From Streptomyces sp. NBC_00273 (GTDB lineage Bacteria; Actinomycetota; Actinomycetes; Streptomycetales; Streptomycetaceae), in NCBI RefSeq assembly GCF_036178145.1, contig NZ_CP108067.1:1674001-1738000 (forward strand): DNA of 64,000 nt, written 5' to 3'. The position numbers and the translations under genes were made by a program. Of this stretch, positions 57,687 through 64,000 are shown piece after piece. Numbering within the stretch: position 1 is the stretch's first letter; every line of letters begins with the position of its first letter. The notes below the pieces were generated by a model. The model was not told where the DNA came from. It did not search any database and saw nothing but the letters and a program-made list of their open reading frames with translations.

Positions 57687-58739
57687 CTACCAGCGCATGC
57701 GGACGTCCTCGGCCCAGCCCAACAGCCGGTCCACCGCGATCCGCTCGCCGTCGTCCGTGCGGATCGAGCCCGTGTAGTGGCCGAAGCACTGGTCCGTGCG
57801 GTTGGCGAGGAGCCCGATGTCGGTGCGGGTGGACCGGTTGTGGAACGGGGTGAACACCAGGTCCACCCGGTCCGATCCGGGGCTGCGGATCGACCACGGT
57901 GCCAGGTGGTCGCCCGGGGACCAGTGCCACTCCAGCTCCTGGCCGATCTTGCTGATCCGGCCGTCCACGCACACCGCGTTCTCGGTCGCTCCGGTGCCGC
58001 GGGTCCAGCGGCCGCCGAACTGCAGCCCGACGGTGCGGCCGTCGGTACGCCCGGACGCGGCGCCCCAGTTCCACACCACCGAGCGGGGCCACCGGCCGCG
58101 CCCGTGGTCGAGGGTGCCCCAGGCGTCGTCGCCGAACGCCAGCACGTCGCCGCCGATGCGCACCGTCCCGGACGCGGGCCGGGCCGTGTGCTTGGAGGTG
58201 TACTGGAAACGACGTTCGTCCCAGGGGACCACCACGGAGAGGGTCTCGTGCCCGGCGGGCATCTCGACGTGGAGGTCCACCTCCACCGGGAGGCCCTGCG
58301 GGCTCAGACAGCGCGCCCGCAAGCGGGTCCCGGAGCCCTCGCCCCGGATCTCGATCCTTACCCGGCTCCCGGCCGGCCGCGGCGGTCCGACCACGAGCGC
58401 AGGAGACCCCGGATCCGGAGCTCCGGCGATGGTGTCGGGGAGACGGACGCCGAATCCGCCGGGCAGGATCGCGGTGCGCTCGAATTCCCTTACGGTCGAA
58501 CCGTATTCCAGGACGTAGACCGAGTTAAGGGCCAGGTAGTCGAGGTCGCTCACGGTCAGGGCCACCAGGTGCGTGGGCGTGGTGACGCACCAGTACTCCC
58601 ACCGCTTCGTCCGCCCCCAGCCGGGAATCCGGCAGCGGTGCAGCGGTCGGCGCGACCAGCCGATCGCGTCCGGGGCGATCCTTCCGTCGGTGCCGCACAG
58701 GTCGACGGGCGCGACGATCTCACGTTCGTGCGTGGGCAT
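57687..58739 (-). CDS. DUF2804-family protein
   Basis: A 350-residue soluble, beta-rich protein. The N-terminal part (WGRTKRWEYWCVTTP) and VVPWDERRFQYTSKHTA, then DAWGTLDHGRGRWP, fit the DUF2804 family, whose fold resembles carotenoid-isomerase or hydroxyneurosporene-synthase-like barrels. The biochemical function is unknown. The start is ATG 58739. No co-transcribed partner is evident. Confidence 0.82.
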   Translation of the reverse strand: MPTHEREIVAPVDLCGTDGRIAPDAIGWSRRPLHRCRIPGWGRTKRWEYWCVTTPTHLVALTVSDLDYLALNSVYVLEYGSTVREFERTAILPGGFGVRLPDTIAGAPDPGSPALVVGPPRPAGSRVRIEIRGEGSGTRLRARCLSPQGLPVEVDLHVEMPAGHETLSVVVPWDERRFQYTSKHTARPASGTVRIGGDVLAFGDDAWGTLDHGRGRWPRSVVWNWGAASGRTDGRTVGLQFGGRWTRGTGATENAVCVDGRISKIGQELEWHWSPGDHLAPWSIRSPGSDRVDLVFTPFHNRSTRTDIGLLANRTDQCFGHYTGSIRTDDGERIAVDRLLGWAEDVRMRW

Positions 58740-58836
58740 GGCCGGACCCTATCGGCCACGGGCCCACCGAAGCGGTCGGTCGCGAGAACCCCCGACCGAT
58801 CGGCCGCCTGGGAGGCGAACGTCGCCCGTCGGAGTG

Positions 58837-59040
58837 CTAGCGCGTGGCGAGCCGCTCCAGTAGGGCGGCGCTCCGTGCCAGCAGCGCCCGCTCCTCCTCG
58901 GTGAGTTCGGCCTCGATGGCTTGCGCGAGCCAGCCGGCCCTGCGGCCGCGCTCCGCTTCCAGCGCGGCCCGGCCCGCGTCCGACAGTTCGACCAGCGCCT
59001 TGCGGCCGTCCGTGGGGTGCGGCCGGCGCGTGATTCGGCT
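58837..59040 (-). pseudogene. MarR-family regulator, 3' fragment only
   Basis: The minus strand encodes about 66 residues that match the C-terminal half of MarR regulators: [18 protein letters not shown] (wing) and then the dimerisation helix with TEEERALLARSAALLERL, ending at a normal stop. The N-terminal DNA-binding part is missing. The fragment abuts the 5'-truncated enolase fragment at 59034-59040. Confidence 0.85.
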
Positions 59041-59699
59041 TCGCGCCGGCGCTGCGCAGCGCCGAAGAGGCGCTCGACTTCGTGATGGCCGCCATCGAGC
59101 GCACCGGCTACCGCCCCGGCACGGACATCGGCCTGGTCATGGACCCGGCGTCGTCGGAGTTCTTCCGCGACGGGGTGTACGAGTACGCGGGCGAGGGCGT
59201 GCGGCGCACTCCCTCCGACAACGTCGACTACCTGGCCAAGCTCATCGACGCCTACCCGATCGTCTCCATCGAGGACCCGATGGCGGAGAACGACCCGGAC
59301 GGCTGGCGCGAGCTGACCGCCCGCGTGGGCGACCGCTGCCAGCTCACCGGCGACGACGTGTTCTGCACCAACGAGACGCTGCTGCGCGAGGGCATCCGCA
59401 CCGGCGTCGGCAACTCGGTCCTGGTCAAGGTCAACCAGATCGGGACCCTGACCGAGGCGCTCGCCACGGTGGCCACGGCCCACCGGGCGGGCTGGACGGC
59501 CGTCATGTCGCACCGCTCTGGCGAGACGGAGGACACCACGATCGCGGACCTGGCGGTGGCGACCGGCTGCGGTCAGATCAAGACCGGGTCGCTCTCCCGT
59601 TCCGACCGCACCGCGAAGTACAACCAACTGATCCGGATCGAAGAGGAGCTGGGCGACTCGGCGCGCTTCGCGGGTCGCTCGGCGCTCTCCCGGACGTGA
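59037..59699 (+). pseudogene. Enolase, C-terminal fragment
   Basis: An open frame encoding the C-terminal half of enolase from [15 protein letters not shown] on. It keeps the metal ligands (Asp in VMDPASSEF, Glu in SIEDPM, Asp in LTGDD), the catalytic Lys in [19 protein letters not shown] and [12 protein letters not shown]. The N-terminal domain and earlier active-site residues are missing, so it should not be functional. There is no start signal at the junction; an ATG at 59082 is fortuitous. It was probably a second enolase gene. Confidence 0.88.
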
Positions 59700-59896
59700 A
59701 CGACGGGCGGAAATGCCCGGCAAATGCCAGTTTCTTCGGCCATATCGGCCACAGATGCAATGCTGGATGGTACCCGGGTTGGAGAGTGCCGCCCGCACGG
59801 GAGGGGAGGAGGATGAGATGAGGGCCGCGGGGCGCGCAGGGGACCGGATCATCGGGTCCCGTGCCCGCCGCACGGGGTGAAGGAGGAGGTCCGGTC

Positions 59897-62029
59897 GTGG
59901 TCATGTCCGAGACGTTCCGGGCCGGGCCCGGCCCGGCGAAAGTGGTCCCCTCCGAGCCCGGCGGACTGCTGGACGTTCTGAGCGTGGCCGCGGTGGTCCT
60001 GGACGCCGACGGGCGGATCACGTTGTGGAGCCCCCAGGCACAGGACCTGTTCGGCTGGTCGGCCGAGGAAGCGCTCGGCAGCTACGCGGCGAAACTGCTG
60101 GTCGTCGAAGAGTACGTGGACCTGGTCCTCGAACGGTTCGGCAAGGTCATGGCCGGCGGCGGCGCCTGGGCGGGCGTGTTCCCCGTACGGCGCAAGGACG
60201 GCTCCACACGGCTGGTGGAGTTCCGCAACATGCGGCTGCAGGACGAGCACGGCGGCGTGTACGCCCTGGGGATCGCCTGCGACGAGGCCGTACTACGGGG
60301 CGTGGAGCGCGACCTGGCGCTGTCGGTGCCCCTGGTGGCGCAGTCCCCGCTCGGGCTGGCGGTGCTCGACACCGACCTGCGCTACGTCCTGGTCAACCCG
60401 ACGCTCCAGCGGATCAACGGCCTGCCCGCCGAAAGCCACCTGGGCCGTACACCCGGTGAGGCCCTGCCGTTCCTGGACACGGACGCGATCGAAGCCGCCA
60501 TGCGCCAGGTCCTGGTCACCGGCGTGCCCCTGCTGGACCAGTACGGCACCGGGCGCACCCCCGCCGACCCGGACCAGGAGCACGCCTGGTCGGGCTCGTA
60601 CTACCGGCTGGAGGACCCGCGCGGACGGGTGATCGGTGTGGCCCTCATGGTGGTGGACGTCACCGACAGCTACCGTGCGGCCAAAGAGGCCGCCGAAGCC
60701 CGTAGGCGCCTCGACGTCATCGCCCGTGCGTCGGTGACCGTCGGGACCACCCTGGACCTGGAGCGCACGGCCCGCGAGCTCGCCCACCTCGTCGTGGCCG
60801 ACCTGGCCGACATCGCCTCGGTCGACGTCCTCGACTCCGTCCTGGAGGGCAGCGTCGCCACGGCGCCCGGCCCCCGGACGGGGCAGGCGCTCTTCATGGC
60901 CCTGGCAGTGGCGACGGCCTACGAAACGACCTCGGTCCGCGTCACCGACCCGGTGGGCGAACGCATCACGTATCCGGCCGAACGCCTGGTCACCCGCTGC
61001 GTGAGCACCGGGCGCCCCGTCCTCGTGTCGCACGTCACCGGCGCGGACCTGGCGCACATCGCGCGCGACGCAGCCGCCGCGGACCTCCTCGCCCACGAGG
61101 GTGCGCACTCCTACCTGGCCGTACCCCTGACCGCCCGGGGCCAGGTCCTCGGCGCCCTCGGCCTCCTGCGCACCCGCAATCCGCTCCCCTTCGACCACGA
61201 CGACGTCACCCTGGCCGGTGAGCTGGCCACCCGCGCCGCCATCGCCATCGACAACGCCCGCTGGTACCAGCACGCCACCGACACCGCCCTGACGCTCCAG
61301 CGCCACCTCCTCCCCCACCCCCCGCCCCGGTCGGCCGGCCTGCAGATCGCCTACCGCTACCAGCCCGCGGCAGCGGCCAGCGGCATCGGCGGCGACTGGT
61401 TCGACGCGATCCCCCAGCCACGGGACAAGACCGCTCTCGTGGTCGGCGACGTCATGGGGCACGGTGTCCATGCCGCCGCCACCATGGGACAACTGCGCAC
61501 GGCCACCCGTACCCTGGCGGACCTCGGCCTCGACCCGGCCCGGGTGCTGCGCCACCTCGACCACATCACCGCCGAGCTGGACGGGACCATCGCGACCTGC
61601 GTCTACGCCACCTGGGACCCGCACCGCTCCCGCTGCCGCGTCGCCCTCGCCGGCCACCCGCCCCCCGTCGTCATCCGGTCGGGGCAGGCCCCCCGCCTGC
61701 TCGCCCTCCCCACCGGCGTGCCGCTCGGCACGGGAGACCTCGGCCGTGCAGACTTCGAGAACACCGTCCTCGACCTGCTCCCCGGGGACCGGTTGGTCCT
61801 CTACACCGACGGCCTCGTCGAAACCCGCGACGACGCCCTGGACGACCGCCTCGACCTGCTCCTGCGCCTGCTCGCCGATCCCGGCCTCCCGCCGGAGGCG
61901 ACCTGCGACCGGCTCCTGGACGCACTGCGACACCACGACGCGACCGACGACGTCGCCCTCGTCATCGCCCATGTACGACCCCACCCGCCCGCGGCCTCGG
62001 CGCCGCCCGCGCCTTCGAGGACGCACTGA
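59897..62029 (+). CDS. PAS-PAS-GAF-PP2C (SpoIIE) serine phosphatase
   Basis: A 710-residue regulatory phosphatase. Two PAS domains (residues about 25-145 and 155-275) and a GAF domain (about 290-460) precede a SpoIIE/PP2C domain with GGDWFDAI, VVGDVMGHGVHAA and LYTDGLVETRDD metal-binding motifs. Such proteins dephosphorylate anti-anti-sigma factors in stress or development networks. No anti-sigma or antagonist gene is adjacent. The GTG at 59897 is chosen, with GGAGGAGGT 7 nt upstream; ATG 59903 is an alternative. Confidence 0.9.
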   Translation: MVMSETFRAGPGPAKVVPSEPGGLLDVLSVAAVVLDADGRITLWSPQAQDLFGWSAEEALGSYAAKLLVVEEYVDLVLERFGKVMAGGGAWAGVFPVRRKDGSTRLVEFRNMRLQDEHGGVYALGIACDEAVLRGVERDLALSVPLVAQSPLGLAVLDTDLRYVLVNPTLQRINGLPAESHLGRTPGEALPFLDTDAIEAAMRQVLVTGVPLLDQYGTGRTPADPDQEHAWSGSYYRLEDPRGRVIGVALMVVDVTDSYRAAKEAAEARRRLDVIARASVTVGTTLDLERTARELAHLVVADLADIASVDVLDSVLEGSVATAPGPRTGQALFMALAVATAYETTSVRVTDPVGERITYPAERLVTRCVSTGRPVLVSHVTGADLAHIARDAAAADLLAHEGAHSYLAVPLTARGQVLGALGLLRTRNPLPFDHDDVTLAGELATRAAIAIDNARWYQHATDTALTLQRHLLPHPPPRSAGLQIAYRYQPAAAASGIGGDWFDAIPQPRDKTALVVGDVMGHGVHAAATMGQLRTATRTLADLGLDPARVLRHLDHITAELDGTIATCVYATWDPHRSRCRVALAGHPPPVVIRSGQAPRLLALPTGVPLGTGDLGRADFENTVLDLLPGDRLVLYTDGLVETRDDALDDRLDLLLRLLADPGLPPEATCDRLLDALRHHDATDDVALVIAHVRPHPPAASAPPAPSRTH

Positions 62030-62136
62030 CCCTCCGACCGGTGGCCTCCGTGGCGCGGACGGCCGTCAGGTCCTGAGTCCTGGCGCACACGGCGACGACG
62101 GAGGACCCCCGCCCGCCCCAACGCTGCCGTCGTGCG

Positions 62137-62159
62137 GCGCCCGGCCCGTCAACGGGCGC
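62137..62159. terminator. Hairpin between convergent genes
   Basis: GCGCCCG (62137-62143) pairs with CGGGCGC (62153-62159), loop 9 nt, between the phosphatase and carbonic anhydrase genes. Confidence 0.55.
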
Positions 62160-62795
62160 TCAGGCCGACACCTCGCTCGGGAGGCCGCGGGTGGTGATGA
62201 CCCGGGCGCTGCCGTCGGCCAGTCGGTAGGACAGGCCCACCACGGCGGTGCGCCCTGCCGTGACCTGGTCGGCGAGGACGCGGGAGCGGTCCATGAGGAG
62301 GTCGACGGTGTGCCGTATGTGCTCGGCGATGATGTCGTCCTCGTCGGTGAGTCCGGCGGCGCGGGCGGCCAGCACGCTGGGGGTGACGCGTTCGATGACG
62401 TCGCGCACGTATCCGGTCGCGCTGACGCCGTCGGTCAGGGCGGCGCGGGTCGCGGCGACCGCACCGCACTTGTCGTGGCCCAGCACGACGACCAGCGGGC
62501 TCTCCAGCACGCTCACCGCGTACTCGATGCTGCCCAGGACCTCCGGACCCGCGACGTGGCCCGCGGTGCGGACGACGAACAGGTCCCCCAGCCCGCGGTC
62601 GAAGATGATCTCGGCGGCCAGTCGCGAGTCGGAGCAGCCGAAGAACACCGCGAAGGGACTCTGAGCCGGTGCGGTCTCGGTGCGGCGGGCGGCGTCCTGG
62701 TTCGGGTGCTCGGGTGCGCCCGCGATGAAACGCCGGTTGCCGGCCAGCAGCAGCTCGAAGGCCTCGGACGGAGTCGGTGACAGCGAGGTACTCAT
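62160..62795 (-). CDS. Beta-class carbonic anhydrase
   Basis: A 211-residue beta-carbonic anhydrase. The zinc ligands and active-site dyad are Cys54, Asp56 and Arg58 (GCSDSR), His107 and Cys110 (GHDKCGA). It interconverts CO2 and bicarbonate. The start is ATG 62795. It is a single-gene unit. Confidence 0.92.
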   Translation of the reverse strand: MSTSLSPTPSEAFELLLAGNRRFIAGAPEHPNQDAARRTETAPAQSPFAVFFGCSDSRLAAEIIFDRGLGDLFVVRTAGHVAGPEVLGSIEYAVSVLESPLVVVLGHDKCGAVAATRAALTDGVSATGYVRDVIERVTPSVLAARAAGLTDEDDIIAEHIRHTVDLLMDRSRVLADQVTAGRTAVVGLSYRLADGSARVITTRGLPSEVSA

Positions 62796-62908
62796 GACCG
62801 CAGGCTACGACCCCGCCCGGACCGCCACACTGCGGGGTCCGGCGAAGGACCGAGGTGCGACGGCGGCCCGGCTTCGCGCCGGCACTCCGCGATGCCACCT
62901 GCCGGGGG

Positions 62909-63553
62909 TCACGGCTCCAGCAGGTCGGGCACGACGCCGCGCAAGGCGTGGGCGCTGATGGCGCCGGCACGCCTGAGGACCGGTACCGGGCCGGTGAGGT
63001 CCACGATCGAGGAGGCGACGGCGGCCTCGGTGCGCCCGCCGTCGAGGTAGACGGCGACGGAGTCGCCCAGCATGTCCTGCGCGGCGTCGCAGTCCTGCGG
63101 AGAGGGGCGGCCGGTCAGATTGGCACTGGAGACCGCCATCGGTCCGGTCTCGGCGAGCAGCTCGAGCGCCACGGGATGGGACGGCATCCGGACCGCGACC
63201 GTGCCGTGGGTCTCCCCGAGGTCCCAGGTCAGCGAGGGCAGATGACGGGCGACCAGGGTCAGCCCGCCCGGCCAGAACGCCTCCACCAAGGCCCACCCCT
63301 GCTTGGGCAATTCGGCGACCAGGTCGTGCAGGGCGTCCGGGGAGGCGACCAGCACCGGCGAGGGCATCGCACGGTCCCGCCCCTTGGCTCCCAGCAGGCT
63401 GTCCACCGCGTCCGCGTTGAAGGCGTCCGCACCGATGCCGTAGACGGTGTCCGTCGGGAGCACCACGAGCTCGCCCCGGCGTACCGCCCGGGCGGCCGTG
63501 CTCAGCCCGTCGGTCCGGCCGGAAGCCGTGGAGCAGTCATATCGAAGGGCCAT
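62909..63553 (-). CDS. L-threonylcarbamoyladenylate synthase (Sua5/YciO/YrdC)
   Basis: A 214-residue protein with the YrdC-domain motifs LPTDTVYGIG near residue 32, AVRMPSHPVA and SSANLTGRPSP. It makes threonylcarbamoyl-AMP for the tRNA t6A37 modification. The start is ATG 63553, where MALRYDCSTA matches the usual actinobacterial N-terminus. In Streptomyces this gene normally follows prmC, but no prmC end is readable upstream (63554-64000), so it may be a second copy or lie in altered context. Confidence 0.88.
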   Translation of the reverse strand: MALRYDCSTASGRTDGLSTAARAVRRGELVVLPTDTVYGIGADAFNADAVDSLLGAKGRDRAMPSPVLVASPDALHDLVAELPKQGWALVEAFWPGGLTLVARHLPSLTWDLGETHGTVAVRMPSHPVALELLAETGPMAVSSANLTGRPSPQDCDAAQDMLGDSVAVYLDGGRTEAAVASSIVDLTGPVPVLRRAGAISAHALRGVVPDLLEP

Positions 63554-64000
63554 GGCCGATCTCCATCCCACCGGGCTCTCGGCCCGCACCTGCTGGATTA
63601 CCCCGGCAGGGTACCGGAAAGGGCGGCCCCGCCCGGGCCCGTCCTGCGGTCTCCTCACCCGCGCCACGGTCTGCCCGGGGCCGTGTGGTGGTGGGCCGGG
63701 GGGATGTTCCGGCAGGTTCAACGACAGTCGCACCACGGCCATCACCCGTCCGGGTGACGGACCCTCCGCCGGGCGGTTCGAGCCGAATGCTGGAGACGAG
63801 CAGCTTCCGCACCGCCCGTGGGGCGCTGGCCGGGATTCTGGCCGGGTCCAGCAGACCGAACAGCGCTCCCGGACCGTCCCCGACGGCGCGAGCGGCTGGC
63901 TCGGCGCCTTCGTCACCGTGCCTCGAGACCACCGGACCGGACGGCCTTCAGGAGGTCGACTCGACTCCGACGTGCGGCGGTGACCGGCTGAGATCGCTGC
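63554..64000. other. Region upstream of the Sua5-like gene without a clear gene
   Basis: No convincing coding region is seen in these 447 bases. An ATG at 63789 opens a frame (starting MLETSSFRTARGALAG) that runs to the window edge, but its codon bias is weak and there is no ribosome site. A tight hairpin TCACCCG-TC-CGGGTGA lies near 63742-63757. The stretch may hold the promoter of the Sua5-like gene. Confidence 0.4.

Noticed and set aside
59082..59699. Short functional enolase starting at ATG 59082
   Set aside because: It lacks the N-terminal domain and several active-site residues, and homology starts upstream of that ATG at a junction with a marR fragment.
63789..64000. Partial gene running off the right edge
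   Set aside because: Weak third-position G/C bias, no ribosome binding site and no recognisable motif.
1..64000. CRISPR array, rRNA genes or intact transposase
   Set aside because: No regularly spaced repeats, no rRNA-like sequence and no DDE/serine/tyrosine recombinase reading frame was seen.

Overview
High G+C DNA with strongly G/C-biased third codon positions, frequent GTG starts, many ATGA/GTGA stop-start overlaps and purine-rich ribosome binding sites. Together with a lipstatin-type beta-lactone operon this points to a Streptomyces chromosome; the species cannot be fixed from the window. No plasmid, prophage or CRISPR array is visible, and no intact transposase gene.

Layout. 1-11 kb: the 3' part of a YhgE/Pip-type membrane protein, then small regulator-plus-enzyme modules (hydrolase/quinone oxidoreductase with a divergent LysR; 5'-nucleotidase; TetR with a divergent amidase; a ferritin-like protein with paired operators; XRE regulator with a divergent NAD(P)H oxidoreductase). 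11.2-12.4 kb: three small genes of unknown function. 12.4-21.4 kb (minus strand): a complete, almost gap-free six-gene operon matching lstABCDEF, the lipstatin pathway. Two OleA-like ketosynthase subunits condense two acyl chains, an OleD-like reductase reduces the beta-keto acid, an OleC-like ligase closes the beta-lactone, a C-A-PCP protein attaches an amino acid, and a formyltransferase formylates it. 21.4-27.1 kb: a decayed tRNA-like sequence, then a coupled four-gene cassette (leucine-rich-repeat protein, ankyrin protein, MoxR ATPase, VWA/metallopeptidase-like protein). 27.3-31.1 kb: small genes, an Ohr/OsmC protein, a Tat-exported amidase and an SDR/SnoaL-like pair. 31.17-31.34 kb: a 170-bp foldback (MITE-like) element. 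31.4-36.9 kb: NERD-helicase, HEAT-like protein, recQ. 37.3-43.7 kb: a cysteine-free double-glycine precursor peptide followed by a three-part NHLM/NHLP exporter (HlyD-like adaptor, C39 peptidase-ABC transporter, second ABC transporter) with no recognisable modification enzyme. 43.7-52.5 kb: secreted proteins, VanX-like dipeptidase, cyclase, GMC oxidoreductase, SDR, cydAB and a Vat/CatB-type acetyltransferase. 52.5-64 kb: a gene remnant beside a solitary mobile-element end, a methyltransferase, GH15 hydrolase, TetR plus SGNH hydrolase, DUF2804 protein, a marR/enolase deletion scar, a PAS-GAF-PP2C phosphatase, a beta-carbonic anhydrase and a Sua5/YrdC protein.

Most notable: (i) the lst operon, whose amino-acid substrate is not obvious from the adenylation domain; (ii) the cysteine-free peptide with its own exporter, the best candidate for an undescribed peptide system; (iii) the LRR-ankyrin-MoxR-VWA cassette; (iv) several decay and mobility scars. 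All functional statements rest on motif reading without database searches.
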